Assembly: GCA_041605955.1 (NCBI GenBank)
Contig: JBFIXI010000044.1
Span: 1-35,318, forward strand
Direction: 5' to 3'
Origin: JAHEJX01 sp041605955
GTDB lineage: Bacteria > Actinomycetota > Acidimicrobiia > Spongiisociales > UBA5794
Length of the DNA: 35,318 bases
The position numbers and the translations under genes are program-made. This document shows positions 24,597-33,910 of the stretch, piece by piece (position 1 is the first letter of the stretch; each line of letters starts with the position of its first letter). The notes beneath the pieces are model-generated. The model saw only the letters and a program-made list of their open reading frames with translations. It was not told the origin of the DNA and ran no database searches.

Positions 24597-24624
24597 GAGA
24601 TGGGCAGCCGACGCTGCCCATCTC
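24597..24624. terminator. Bidirectional terminator, 12-bp perfect stem
   Basis: GAGATGGGCAGC and its exact complement with a CGAC loop, between the convergent GH3 and GerMN genes. There is no U-tract on either side. The symmetric position suggests that it serves both genes. Confidence 0.7.
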
Positions 24625-24648
24625 CGGTGACTAATTTGCCGCTGACGG

Positions 24649-26547
24649 TCAACCGATAACGTAGCGCACGATCTCCATGCCGTCGGGGGTCGTGTTCAGC
24701 ACATACAGCCCGCCGGAGGCGTAGCGCATCGTGTTGAACGCTCCCGTCTCGGCCCAGCGTTCGACGTCGAACGAGAACAGGTTGGCCACCAGCTGGTTGT
24801 CCATGTCTGTGCCCAGCTCGAGCAGGCGGACTTTGGCCCGGCCGTCGGCCCCGAACTCGCTACCGAACACCACCAACGCACCGTCGGAATAGCGCTGGTA
24901 GAAGAGCACGTCGGCGAACGCCGCTTCCTCCTCGATCACGTCGTAGGTGGTGCGCGGCGAGTCACCGGCCGGTTGCACGTTCACCTCGATGCCGGCGTCG
25001 TAGTACACGTCCAGAGTGGATTCACCGGGCAGGAACTCGGTGGTCACCTGATCGGTGGGGTCGAGCAGCGCGCCCGACGAGTCGGCGATCGCGGTCCACT
25101 CCGGATGCGACGAGGCGGTTGCCCAATAGACGCCGGCGGGGGTCGCCCGCAGGTCGACGTTCATCGGCACGGACGTCTCCACTCGCTCCAAGATCTCGCC
25201 TGTCTGCAGCGAGATGGCGATGGCATCGTGCGGTCGGTTGGTCCGGTTGGTCATGCCGAGGACGATCACTCGGTCGCTGATCGTGGCCAGCGCATCCGGC
25301 ACGAAGTCGCCGGCGGGGAACTCTGCCAACACTTCGGGCGCCGCGCCGGCCCCGTAGCGGATGAGCCGCAGGTTGGCGGCATCGAGCACCACCACCGAGT
25401 CGATGTCGTAGACGTCGAAGCAGCAGGGCCCGAAGCCGGACTCGTCGACGCCGACGTCACCCCACGGCACGTCCACCAGGACGGTCCCCGCAATAGGTTC
25501 GGCCGGCAGGTCGGCGACGACGATGTCGTAGCTACGTGCCGGCGGCGGCTCCACCGGGGGCGCCTCGCCGCCAGGCTGCAGCGTGATGGGCACTGCGTAG
25601 ATGTTGATTGCCGAACCGTCGTTGGCCGAGAACTCGAACACCTCCAAGGTGGCCGGCGTGGCGGCGTCGACGGCGAAGAAGATCTGATCGCCGAAGTCAC
25701 CGAAGCAACCCGTGCCACAGGTGGCGGTGGTGAAGCCCTCGGCCAGCACGTCACCGCCGGTGGCGACCAGCCGGTAGTTCACCGTCGCCTCGAATGCGTT
25801 GGCGATGCCCTGCAATGCAATGGGGCTCTGGATCTCCACACCGGGAAGCGGGGCCTCCACCATGATCAGCGGCAGCAGGTCGGTCCAGTCGTCCCGCGTC
25901 TGCGGGCCATCGAGCACGATGCCCTCCGAGCCGAACACCTCGACCTCTTCGCCTTCGATGGAGAACACCACCGCATCGACGCCGGGCACCGCAGTGGCGG
26001 TATAGACCAGCTGGGCGAGCCGGGCGCGTAGATCGAACGACCCCGCGCCCTGCGCGAAGTCCTCGTCGAAGTCGAGCGTCGCCACGCCGCCCGAGACGCT
26101 GACGCCGAGCAGCTCGGTTCCGTCTTCGATACTCGACGACAGGCTGATGCCGGTCGACTGGTCATCGGCGTTGACCCCGTCGATGAGCGCCAGCACGGAG
26201 GTGCGGACCAAGTCGGTGGTGGTGGCTTCGATCGGTACGGCGGTGTTGCGTCCGATGGCGATCAGATGCGGCCCGGCCAGGTTGCTGTCGCGAATGTGCT
26301 CAGCCAGGAAGTACAGCGTGCTCACCGCGTCCTGGGTGACCGGGGCCGTGGTCGGCGGCGTCGTCGTCGGTGCCGTCGTGGGCGTGGTGGTCGGGGTCGG
26401 GGTGGCTTCGTCGTCCGGCCACCACGCAATGGCGCCGGCGATGAGGGCCACGATCACTGCCCCCACGATCGCCAGCCACCACCAGCGCCGTGGCGGCGGT
26501 GTGTCGGGCCTCGCCTCCGGGGGAGCTTGCGGAGTGATAGTTGCCAT
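24649..26547 (-). CDS. GerMN/Gmad2 domain membrane-anchored protein
   Basis: A 632-residue protein. A short Pro-rich cytoplasmic head is followed by one membrane helix (about residues 23-45, WWLAIVGAVIVALIAGAIAWW) and a Thr/Pro linker. Residues of about 75-210 form a GerMN domain (TTDLVRTSVLALIDGVNADD, VSGGVATLDFDEDFAQG, VPGVDAVVFSIEG). Residues of about 235-330 form a Gmad2-type immunoglobulin-like domain (VEIQSPIALQGIANAFEATV through the final ITLQPGG). The remaining 300 residues are beta-rich, perhaps a propeller, with no family recognised. GerMN and Gmad2 also occur in non-sporulating actinobacteria, so this does not indicate sporulation. Most of the protein should lie outside the membrane. 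GAGG about 6 nt before the ATG serves as ribosome site. Confidence 0.82.
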   Translation of the reverse strand: MATITPQAPPEARPDTPPPRRWWWLAIVGAVIVALIAGAIAWWPDDEATPTPTTTPTTAPTTTPPTTAPVTQDAVSTLYFLAEHIRDSNLAGPHLIAIGRNTAVPIEATTTDLVRTSVLALIDGVNADDQSTGISLSSSIEDGTELLGVSVSGGVATLDFDEDFAQGAGSFDLRARLAQLVYTATAVPGVDAVVFSIEGEEVEVFGSEGIVLDGPQTRDDWTDLLPLIMVEAPLPGVEIQSPIALQGIANAFEATVNYRLVATGGDVLAEGFTTATCGTGCFGDFGDQIFFAVDAATPATLEVFEFSANDGSAINIYAVPITLQPGGEAPPVEPPPARSYDIVVADLPAEPIAGTVLVDVPWGDVGVDESGFGPCCFDVYDIDSVVVLDAANLRLIRYGAGAAPEVLAEFPAGDFVPDALATISDRVIVLGMTNRTNRPHDAIAISLQTGEILERVETSVPMNVDLRATPAGVYWATASSHPEWTAIADSSGALLDPTDQVTTEFLPGESTLDVYYDAGIEVNVQPAGDSPRTTYDVIEEEAAFADVLFYQRYSDGALVVFGSEFGADGRAKVRLLELGTDMDNQLVANLFSFDVERWAETGAFNTMRYASGGLYVLNTTPDGMEIVRYVIG

Positions 26548-26818
26548 GCTGCCTCAACTTCCAGACAACATCGGCGCATGGGGCGCCGGTGCGCGACAGT
26601 CGGCCGCGCGCGGTGACGTCGGATCGCGTCGACATATATGACGTACGCCGAGTCGCAGAAGTTGCCGGGATCTTCGGGTCTCTACCGGAAAGCTGCCCAG
26701 CCTCCCTGGCATGCCATCCGGTCGATCGCCGCCAGGGAAGAGTGGGCTGCTAGGGCCGATGATGCCGGCGTCACCCCGAGAATGCTCGGCTTCGCGGCAT
26801 CGCCCGCCGCGCAACCGG

Positions 26819-27886
26819 TCAATTCGGGCCGCGCCGAGCCCGGTTGAGGTTCACGTGGATGAAATGCTCGATATCGTCCCAGCTCGGACCCGGGCCTTCT
26901 GTCACTCTTTCATGCCCACCGCGGTTGGAGGCCCAGGTGGTCGCCTCCTCCGCCTCGATGATGTCGTCCACGGAGTGCCCGGCGCTCGGCACGAGGGTGA
27001 AGTATGCCTCGTTGCCCTGAGTGGTGGTCGCCTCGTACACGAGCAGGCTCTGGTTGTAGGGCAGCAGCGGATCGGCGAGGCCGTGGAGCACCCAGATCGG
27101 GATCTCCGCACCGTCGATATAGCTCGTGGGATCGACTTCTTCGGTCTCCGCGGGGCAGTCTTGGATGCTCAGCAGCAGGATCGGGAAGATCTCACCCGGG
27201 CACTCGACCAGGAAGCCCTCCGGCGACGTTGGCGAGTCGTGCGGATAGGCGAAACCCATTGGGAGGTTGTTCGCCGCCGCAAACGTGTCCATCGAGAGGA
27301 AGTCGGTCGGCGGGAAGAACGGCACGGCGACCTGGACGGCGCTCGAGGTGCCGTTCACTCCGGTCTCTCCACCGAGCTCGAGGATGTCACTGGTTGTCGC
27401 CGCAAAGGCCGCAGCCCAGCCGCCCGACGAGTTGCCCATGAAGGCGAAGCGGCCCGGATCGATGCCATACTCGGCTGCGTTCTCGCGCAGCCACCGCACG
27501 GCGGCGCGCACGTCGTAGCCCTGGGCGGGAAAGCGCGCATCGAAGCTGCTGCGGATGCTGATCGTCGCCACCGCGTAGCCGCGAGCGGTGAACTCCTCGG
27601 CGATCGCCACCGCATTGGCGGCGTCCTTGGCAGCGTTGGAAAACCACGCCGATCCCGAGTGCCAGATGATCAACGGCAGTGCAGCGTCGCCCGGGACATC
27701 CGGGACGTACAGATCGAGCAAATTACCTGGCACGGCCGGGCCGTAGGCGAGGTTCTCGTACTCGGTCACCTCCCCGACCGGCTGCGCCTGTGCGGGCACG
27801 GCAACGGAGGCCAGCGCTGCGATCAGCGCCATCACCACCAAGACAAGCATGCCGTACGGTCGGTGTCGCTCCGCCATCGTTCTCAT
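26819..27886 (-). CDS. Secreted alpha/beta hydrolase, BD-FAE/esterase-like
   Basis: A 355-residue hydrolase from the ATG at 27886, chosen because GGGAG lies 6 nt upstream; a longer frame to 27988 exists. A signal peptide (hydrophobic core LVLVVMALIAALASVAV, cleavage near AQAQ) is followed by the alpha/beta fold. Nucleophile motif GNSSGGWAA, acid in HGLADPLLPY and His in PSAGHSVDD are all visible. The usual HGGG oxyanion motif is replaced by WHSGSAW, also seen in acetylxylan or feruloyl esterase-like members. The predicted role is cleavage of ester side groups from extracellular polymers; the substrate is not known. It is in line with the GerMN gene, separated by 271 bp that hold no clear gene. 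Confidence 0.87.
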   Translation of the reverse strand: MRTMAERHRPYGMLVLVVMALIAALASVAVPAQAQPVGEVTEYENLAYGPAVPGNLLDLYVPDVPGDAALPLIIWHSGSAWFSNAAKDAANAVAIAEEFTARGYAVATISIRSSFDARFPAQGYDVRAAVRWLRENAAEYGIDPGRFAFMGNSSGGWAAAFAATTSDILELGGETGVNGTSSAVQVAVPFFPPTDFLSMDTFAAANNLPMGFAYPHDSPTSPEGFLVECPGEIFPILLLSIQDCPAETEEVDPTSYIDGAEIPIWVLHGLADPLLPYNQSLLVYEATTTQGNEAYFTLVPSAGHSVDDIIEAEEATTWASNRGGHERVTEGPGPSWDDIEHFIHVNLNRARRGPN

Positions 27887-28002
27887 TGAGTCTCCCTTCC
27901 CGTCGGCGTGTGCGGCGACGCCCACATCGCGGCTGTCACAATCAACACTGCGGAATGCGATCAGGCGTGCGTCTGATGGAAGACTCAATTAGTTTCGGTC
28001 GG

Positions 28003-28032
28003 TTGTCAATGGAATGCGCTGCGGTGTGCTAT
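28003..28032 (+). promoter_or_regulatory. Possible promoter of the LVIVD gene
   Basis: TTGTCA (28003-28008) and TGCTAT (28027-28032) with an 18-bp spacer, about 80 bp before the ATG. The fit is moderate. Confidence 0.3.
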
Positions 28033-28111
28033 CCCTTGGAGGAGGCGCCAGGAGGCCGCTAGACCGGAGGCCCAGAGGGTAGGGTCGGCTTACTAGCAAA
28101 CGAGGAGTTCC

Positions 28112-29509
28112 ATGGCTGTTTCACGCCGCAGGGTCGTCGTCGTCGCCGTCACCATCCTGCTTGCAGGCCTGCTTTCGATTCCGCTGGCGGCCGCCGGCGG
28201 ACCACAACCGCCGCCCGACGACCCGGCAGATCTCGGGCACCAGGAGGGCGAGCTCGAGGTGAAGCGCCTCCGCAACACCGGTAAGGGCATGCCGTCGGTC
28301 AGGGGGCCGTTCCCCGACACTGTCGGGCTCGAATTCCTCGGTCAGGTGACCAACGCTGAGCTGGGCGCTACCCGCCTCATATACACCGGAGCCAGCTTCC
28401 TATCCGACATCTGGGGATGGACGTCGCCCGACACGGGAGACGAATACGCCCTGGTGGGGACCACGTCGGGAATGGCCTTCGTCCGCATCACCGACCCCAC
28501 CACACCGGAGTATCTGGGGATCGTGCCCACCACGAACCCGAACACACTGTTCAATTTCTGGTGGGACGTGAAGACGTACAACAACCACGCCTACTGGACC
28601 ACTGAGGTGCGGGACGCCGGGATCGCCATCTTCGACCTCACCCGCCTCGATTCGCTTGCCGAAGTGCCTGCCGGCACGGTGCTGGTCGAGAATGCTCGGT
28701 ATAGCGGGGACGGCTACCGGGCGGCCCACAACATCTCAATCAATGAGGCCAGCGGGCGCGCCTACCTGACCGGCGTGACCAAGGATCTGGCGGCCGACCC
28801 CGGATTCACCCAGGAGGGCATGGTGATTCTCGACCTCACCGATCCGCTGGCGCCCGTCGAGGTCGGCCAGGTGCTGAACATCGATTCCCACGACGCCCAG
28901 GCGGTCACCTACAGCGGGCCGGACACCGACTACGCCGGCCGTGAGATCGCGATCGTGTTCAACGGCGGCGACCGCCAGGTCGGCATCTACGACGTGACCA
29001 ACCCGGGCGCAGTCGTCGAAGTGTCCACCACCACCTATCCAGGGGCGTCGTTCACCCACCAGGGCTGGATGACCGAGGACCACCAATACCTGCTGGTCGG
29101 CGATGAGGGCGACGAGCTGGACGGCCTCTCAGACCCGCAGAACCCGGACCTGCCCGATACGGCCCGTACGTACATCTTCGACATCACCGATCTCGACGCG
29201 CCGGCGCTGATCGGCACCTTCGACTCACCGGCGGCGTCGATCGACCACAACCTGTTCGTCAAGGGCGACACGGTCTACCAGGCCCACTACACCGCCGGCG
29301 TTCGGGTGCTCGACGCCGGCGACGTTGCCAATGGGGTACTGACCGAGATAGCCCACATGGACACCGAGCCACGCATCCCCAACAACCACATGAACCAGAA
29401 CATCAACATCTTCGTGGGCCCGTGGGGCGTGTTCCCGTTCTTCGACAGCGGCTCCATCATCGCCAGCGACGGGTTGAACGGGCTCATCATCATGAGACTC
29501 TCCGAGTAG
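28112..29509 (+). CDS. Secreted LVIVD-repeat (choice-of-anchor B) protein
   Basis: A 465-residue protein with a clear signal peptide (VVVVAVTILLAGLLSIPLAAAG, cleavage near residue 29). The mature part consists of LVIVD-type propeller blades: FVRITDPTTPEYLGIVPT, AIFDLTRLDSLAEV, VILDLTDPLAPVEVG, GIYDVTNPGAVVEV and IFDITDLDAPALIGTF, each a strand with D-x-(T)-x-P followed by a turn. The strands SFLSDIWGW and SHDAQAVTYSGPDTDYAG are typical of the choice-of-anchor B family. No C-terminal sorting signal is seen, so it may be released. GAGGAG lies 5 nt before the ATG. The function of the family is unknown. Confidence 0.88.
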   Translation: MAVSRRRVVVVAVTILLAGLLSIPLAAAGGPQPPPDDPADLGHQEGELEVKRLRNTGKGMPSVRGPFPDTVGLEFLGQVTNAELGATRLIYTGASFLSDIWGWTSPDTGDEYALVGTTSGMAFVRITDPTTPEYLGIVPTTNPNTLFNFWWDVKTYNNHAYWTTEVRDAGIAIFDLTRLDSLAEVPAGTVLVENARYSGDGYRAAHNISINEASGRAYLTGVTKDLAADPGFTQEGMVILDLTDPLAPVEVGQVLNIDSHDAQAVTYSGPDTDYAGREIAIVFNGGDRQVGIYDVTNPGAVVEVSTTTYPGASFTHQGWMTEDHQYLLVGDEGDELDGLSDPQNPDLPDTARTYIFDITDLDAPALIGTFDSPAASIDHNLFVKGDTVYQAHYTAGVRVLDAGDVANGVLTEIAHMDTEPRIPNNHMNQNINIFVGPWGVFPFFDSGSIIASDGLNGLIIMRLSE

Positions 29510-29649
29510 CCGGAAGGCACCGGTCGTACGCGGCACGTCGCTACAGGTGGAAGCGGCCGGAGGGACGCGTCTGCGACGGTTCTGTTGGCCGCTCCGTCGA
29601 GTCTGCGCGTGGCATTGTCAGAGCGACGATGAGTCCGCCTCAAACGACT

Positions 29650-30810
29650 CTATGGACGAGCGATGTGCATCGTCACATACAACCCGGCGTGGTCCGACGG
29701 CCACAGTCCCGCCGCGGTGCGGTCCTCGGGTTGATCACCGAGGATCTCCCCGGAGCCGGCAACACTGTTGAGGACACCCGGGCCGCGATAGAGCACGTAG
29801 TCGACCTGGTGGTCGAGCTGTGAAGGGAAGTTGTCCAGGTCATCGGTCTGACCTGCCGTCGGCGCCGGAACTCCCGGCATTGCTTCGGCCCAGGCATCGA
29901 CGAAGCCGGCGGCGCCAAGGATCGCCATGGCATCGCACGGCTCGTCGGGCCGGGCATTGAGGTCGCCGCTGAGCACCACGGGGTGCGGTGAGTCGGCCAG
30001 CAGCGCTACCAGCTCGACCGCCTGCCGATTGCGGACGAACGGATCCGCCAACGAGGGCCCTCCTGCCGCATCACACCCGAACGGCGAGAACGCTTCGAGA
30101 TGGGTGGTGAGGAACCGATACTCCTTGCCGCGCAGCTTCACATCGATGTATGACCAGCCCCGTGGGACGGGCAGCGGCGTTGTGGGATCACCCGGCGAAG
30201 GGACCAGCACCGTGGCCGCATAATTGCCCGAGTCGCTACCTAATACCCGCAGCCGAGACGTCGGCAAATCGGCGCGCACCAAGATGGCGTCACGCATCGT
30301 CAGCGTCGCGGCGGTCTGGAGATCGAACGTGATCGGCAACGGGAACGCCGCGTTGGAGAAGTTGGCGTTCACGGCCGCCACCCGGTACGGCGTGCCGCGC
30401 GCCGCCAACGCGTCGACCAGCAACGTCAGATAGTCGACCGTCTCGATGACCTGCCATCCCGTCTCGGCTAGTTGGAGCTTGTTCCAAAGCGCAACTTCCT
30501 GGAGACCGAGCACGTGGGGGTTCTCCTGCGCCACCTGGGCGGCGATCGCTTGGGCGCGCTCTGGGAAATCGACCTGGAGCATGTGGTTGTACACCTTGGC
30601 TGCCTCGGTGATGAGCGCCGGTCCCGTGGCACCGAAGAGGGGGGTCAGATTCGCCCCCAGATAGAGGTTCTGGGTCATCGCCCCGAACTCGCGTGGTGCT
30701 GCCGCGCCGGGTTCGGCCGATGCCACCCCGGGCACGATCGTCATGACCAGAGCGGCCGCCATCACCAGGGCGCGCCTGCGCCAGTTACTGCTTGCGGCTG
30801 AACGTCCCAT
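29650..30810 (-). CDS. Secreted endonuclease/exonuclease/phosphatase family protein
   Basis: A 386-residue protein from the ATG at 30810, chosen because GGGAGGGGAG lies just upstream. The signal peptide has core ALVMAAALVMTIVPGVA with cleavage near ASAEP. The EEP fold has its active-site set: MTQNLYLGANL (Asn), LGLQEVALW (catalytic Glu), the THLEAFSP region, GDLNARPDEPCD (Asp and Asn) and the terminal SDHAGLYV motif. These Mg-dependent enzymes cleave phosphodiester or phosphomonoester bonds; exported ones include DNases and sphingomyelinase-like enzymes. The substrate cannot be assigned. A short hairpin at 30949-30967 separates it from the membrane hydrolase upstream on the same strand. Confidence 0.9.
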   Translation of the reverse strand: MGRSAASSNWRRRALVMAAALVMTIVPGVASAEPGAAAPREFGAMTQNLYLGANLTPLFGATGPALITEAAKVYNHMLQVDFPERAQAIAAQVAQENPHVLGLQEVALWNKLQLAETGWQVIETVDYLTLLVDALAARGTPYRVAAVNANFSNAAFPLPITFDLQTAATLTMRDAILVRADLPTSRLRVLGSDSGNYAATVLVPSPGDPTTPLPVPRGWSYIDVKLRGKEYRFLTTHLEAFSPFGCDAAGGPSLADPFVRNRQAVELVALLADSPHPVVLSGDLNARPDEPCDAMAILGAAGFVDAWAEAMPGVPAPTAGQTDDLDNFPSQLDHQVDYVLYRGPGVLNSVAGSGEILGDQPEDRTAAGLWPSDHAGLYVTMHIARP

Positions 30811-30948
30811 CGTCACTCCCCTCCCAGGACCGACAGCGCGCAGCCGGAGCCCACTGCCAACATGATGCGCCCAACGAGGTGACCTGTCTACTTCTGGCCA
30901 CCAGGGCCGGCCGCAGGCGGCCCCGCGCCACACCGAGCACGGAAATGA

Positions 30949-30967
30949 TCCCGCAACGGGTGCGGGA
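30949..30967 (-). terminator. Probable terminator of the membrane hydrolase gene
   Basis: TCCCGCA / TGCGGGA, a 7-bp stem with a 5-nt loop, 54 bp past the stop of the membrane-anchored hydrolase. No U-tract follows. Confidence 0.4.
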
Positions 30968-31020
30968 CCCTCAAGCCAGCCCCGCCGAGGCAGGATCACC
31001 GTGGCAGTGCGCCGCTCGCT

Positions 31021-32229
31021 CTACAGGCCGGCCAGGAAGTCGGTGAGGGCGCGCTCGTACCCGGTGGGATCGACATTCCAGGATTCGAGGTGCCGCGCCG
31101 AATCCACCCGCTGGTAGGTGACCAAATCGGGGCGCATGGCGGCCAACTCGTCGCTGGTTGCGACGGGGACCAGGTCATCGGCTGCGCCGTGGAACAGCAG
31201 GATCGGAGTTTCGATCTCGGTGACGCGCTCGAGGTAGTCGAGCCGATCCCAATCCACGTCGTAGCGAAGGCCGGCAATCCACTTGGCCGACGCGGTGAGG
31301 GTGGCCGGGATCGGCAGTCCGATCACCGGCAGGCTGCGGTTGGACGCCCCGAGGTCGACGGCAGCTCCGAAATCGAGCATCGGCGCGTCGAGCACGACAC
31401 CGCGCACCCGGTCGGCCAGCGGCGACTCATAGAGGAAGTTGACCACGATGCCGCCGCCCATGCTGTAGCCGACGAGCACCACGTCCGCGGCGCCATCGGC
31501 CAATGCGTACTCGACGGCGGCTTCGAGATCCTCCCACTCCGTGAGCCCGTACTGGAGACGACCGGACGGATCGGCCGGAGCAAGCGGATGGTTCCGGTAA
31601 GTGATCACGAGCGCTGGGTGACCGGCGGCCACGATCGGCGGGAGCGGTTTGAGCACGTCGCGCCGGGTCAGCCCATTGCCGTGGATGAGGATGACCCACG
31701 TCGGCTCATCACCGCTAATGAACCATGCCGGGGTCTCACCAAGCCTGGAGGGGTACTTCACATCGGTGAAGGGGATACCGTGCGCCTGGAGCGGATCGCC
31801 CGGAAACGCCCTCTCATCGAGGGCCGCCAGCTCTCCAACCTGCGGCGGCGTTCCCGACACCAGCTCGAGGCGCCACTCGACCGACTCTTCGTTAGAGGCG
31901 ATCAGTTCCGTCATCCGGCCAAAGCCGCCGTCCCATTGCAGCCCCCATACGCCGGGGAGGGTCAGCTCATCGCGGCCGTCCACCGTGGACAGCGTCACCG
32001 TTTCCCCGCCGACGGCGACCACAGGGATCTCGAAGCTAGGAGTGCTCGGTTCGGGATCGAGAGCCGACGAATAAATCTCGCCCGAGAAGTACCAGCCGCC
32101 ACCGAGGTGGAAGACGACCACCAGAGCAACGACGACAGCCGCCCAGACGAATGCACGCCGCCGATACCAAGGCCGCGTCGACGCAGAGCGCGACCTCGGA
32201 GATTCGATCAACTCGTCCGTGGCTGCCAT
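31021..32229 (-). CDS. Membrane-anchored alpha/beta hydrolase
   Basis: A 402-residue protein from the ATG at 32229; a TACGAT hexamer about 35 nt upstream makes the longer frame to 32307 unlikely. One N-terminal membrane helix (about residues 26-46, FVWAAVVVALVVVFHLGGGW) is followed by a 110-residue beta-rich domain. Then the hydrolase domain begins at about 165 with ILIHGNGLTRRD. Nucleophile motif GYSMGGGIV, acid in HGAADDLVPV and His in SARHLESW form a complete triad. This resembles the ABHD13/YqkD-type membrane hydrolases, with the catalytic part outside. The substrate is unknown. The gene is 114 bp after the Ddn-like gene on the same strand. Confidence 0.88.
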   Translation of the reverse strand: MAATDELIESPRSRSASTRPWYRRRAFVWAAVVVALVVVFHLGGGWYFSGEIYSSALDPEPSTPSFEIPVVAVGGETVTLSTVDGRDELTLPGVWGLQWDGGFGRMTELIASNEESVEWRLELVSGTPPQVGELAALDERAFPGDPLQAHGIPFTDVKYPSRLGETPAWFISGDEPTWVILIHGNGLTRRDVLKPLPPIVAAGHPALVITYRNHPLAPADPSGRLQYGLTEWEDLEAAVEYALADGAADVVLVGYSMGGGIVVNFLYESPLADRVRGVVLDAPMLDFGAAVDLGASNRSLPVIGLPIPATLTASAKWIAGLRYDVDWDRLDYLERVTEIETPILLFHGAADDLVPVATSDELAAMRPDLVTYQRVDSARHLESWNVDPTGYERALTDFLAGL

Positions 32230-32343
32230 CGGCGGTTCGCTTCGCCGGCTGTACTGACTCAATCGTATGCCTCGGTTGACCCAATGGATAGTGGGAAGGT
32301 CGGGCACCAGCGGGGTCGTTGCGACGTCGTGCCGGAGAGCCCG

Positions 32344-32817
32344 TCAAGTCGTCAGCGCCACCCTGACGAAGACGAGCTGATCAACCAGCTGCGCCACGTC
32401 GGACCGCAGCAGGGCACCGTCCGGGCCCGGCCGCAGGCCGTAGGCCTTGGCGTCGAAGGGCCGCTCCGCCAAGAAGCGATACAGATCTTCGACGTCAGCC
32501 TCCGTGCCGATAGCTGCACTCGCTCGGCCCGCCAGATCGCGACCGGCCAGCCTCACTTTTACGTCGGCGCCGTCGATGAAGTTCCGCCACCAATTCCGAA
32601 ACAGCTTGGTGATCATGAGAACGGTGTCACCCGTCCGGTCGTAGCTGACGGGGATGGTGTACGGGGTGCCGCTCCGGCGCCCGGTGAAGCTGAGCAAGGC
32701 CACTTGCTTGCCGATCCACCGTTCGAGCAGCGGGGTCCGCAACATCAATCGCATCCCGGCGTTCATCCAAGCCGGTGGTGTCCTGGTGGAGACGCGAATC
32801 GTGGAAGTCTCAACCAT
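32344..32817 (-). CDS. Ddn-like deazaflavin (F420)-dependent nitroreductase
   Basis: A 157-residue split-barrel protein of the Ddn family, typical of actinobacteria, which uses F420H2 to reduce nitro or quinone-like compounds. Characteristic segments are LLSFTGRRSGTPYTIPVSYD (about 41-60), the strand TVLMITKLFRNWWRNF, and VKVRLAGRDLAGRA. An upstream ATG (32832) exists, but GGAGGG lies 6 nt before the ATG at 32817. The N-terminus has an amphipathic stretch (NAGMRLMLRTPLLERWIGK) that often precedes this fold. It is in line with the SagB/RnfD-like pair but 170 bp away, so membership in their operon is not shown. Confidence 0.88.
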   Translation of the reverse strand: MVETSTIRVSTRTPPAWMNAGMRLMLRTPLLERWIGKQVALLSFTGRRSGTPYTIPVSYDRTGDTVLMITKLFRNWWRNFIDGADVKVRLAGRDLAGRASAAIGTEADVEDLYRFLAERPFDAKAYGLRPGPDGALLRSDVAQLVDQLVFVRVALTT

Positions 32818-32987
32818 GAATCCCTCCTTCAACGTTCATCTCCAGTGTGGGACCGTGGGGCGGTCCGGGCCAGAGTCAATGGACCCGCTGGGCGACTGTC
32901 TCCTGCCGAGCCGCCCGCCCGCAGCGACGCCGAGCTGGAGCCGCGATTCGGCGAGCAGCCCCACCTCGATCGCAGTAAGCATGCTCA

Positions 32988-33887
32988 TCAGGTCGGGCAT
33001 CCGCTCTTTCGTCCGGCCACGGGAAGGCTTCCGGAGGCAGCCGGTCGACCCCCCGGCTTCCTCTGAGTCGCCAGGACGAGGTTGGCCACCAGCAACGCGT
33101 AGAGCAGGAACTGGACCGGGCTGGCGATGAAGCGAAACACGAAGGACAGCAGCGCAGTGAAGACGCCGAAGGCGGTCCGCCCCCGGGCGGTGTGGGGCGA
33201 TGTGGCGGGGTCGGTGAGCATCAGGAACACAAGGAAGGGCACTCCGGTGGCGAAGATCTCCAGCGGGAGCCGGATAGCGGGATCCTGCCCGGTAAAGGCG
33301 ACAAATCCGGCGAACAGCACCACATAGGTGAGCAGATAGCTCCAGACCAGCTCGCCGCGCCGCAGCTTGCGCACCAGCAGGACACCGAGCACCACGACGG
33401 CCACCGCCGAAGTCGATCCGAGCCAGCCATGACCGCCCTGCAAAACGAACGACCAATCCTCCATCCGCAGTCGCGCTTGGGCGTAGTCGAGCCGCGGGGC
33501 CGCCTCCAGGTATTTGGCATGATCGTGTTTGAGTTGTTCGGAGAAGATCAGCACCGCGGCGGCCACCCCGACGGCGGCGGGGTTGAATACGTTGCCGCCG
33601 CGCCATCGCAGCAGGTGTTTGGAGCCGATGCCGAGCGCAGCGGCGACCAGCGGCACGTACCACGTCTGCCCCTCGGGCAGGAGCAGGGCAACGATACCCC
33701 CGGTGATGACGGCGTTGGTGGGATTGGCCCTGACGCCGGTCAAGCTGTAGCGCAGCAAGCCGTCCAGCCCGGCGGCCGTGACAACGGCGATCATGGCTTG
33801 GGGTAATACGTTGCCAAGGCCGTGGACGTAGACGGCGATGACCGTCAACGCCCCCAGATAGGCCAGCACGTAATTCCGCAGGCTCAT
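32988..33887 (-). CDS. NqrB/RnfD-like membrane protein without FMN site
   Basis: A 299-residue integral membrane protein with about eight to ten helices. The family core of the NQR2/RnfD/RnfE group is clear: GIGSKHLLRWRGGNVFNPAA (about 86-105), GGHGWLGSTSAVAVVVLG (about 151-168), LEIFATGVPFLVFLMLTDPA (about 208-227) and TARGRTAFGVFTAL. In NqrB and RnfD a Thr in an SGAT/TGAT motif carries covalent FMN; no such motif is present, and the segment where it should be (about 116-150) is a soluble, charged loop. No other Rnf or Nqr subunit is nearby. It starts 23 bp after the SagB lipoprotein gene, so the two are probably co-transcribed. The hydrophilic tail of about 25 residues is unique. Confidence 0.85.
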   Translation of the reverse strand: MSLRNYVLAYLGALTVIAVYVHGLGNVLPQAMIAVVTAAGLDGLLRYSLTGVRANPTNAVITGGIVALLLPEGQTWYVPLVAAALGIGSKHLLRWRGGNVFNPAAVGVAAAVLIFSEQLKHDHAKYLEAAPRLDYAQARLRMEDWSFVLQGGHGWLGSTSAVAVVVLGVLLVRKLRRGELVWSYLLTYVVLFAGFVAFTGQDPAIRLPLEIFATGVPFLVFLMLTDPATSPHTARGRTAFGVFTALLSFVFRFIASPVQFLLYALLVANLVLATQRKPGGRPAASGSLPVAGRKSGCPT

Positions 33888-33910
33888 CCGCCGCCGACGC
33901 GGTCTCCACC

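Noticed and set aside
24649..26547. Evidence of sporulation from GerMN/Gmad2 domains
   Set aside because: These domains are widespread in non-sporulating actinobacteria, and no sporulation gene is in the window.
31090..33066. 658-codon plus-strand frame spanning the membrane hydrolase and Ddn-like genes
   Set aside because: Antisense to two recognisable genes, with low-complexity His/Arg/Asp-rich sequence.
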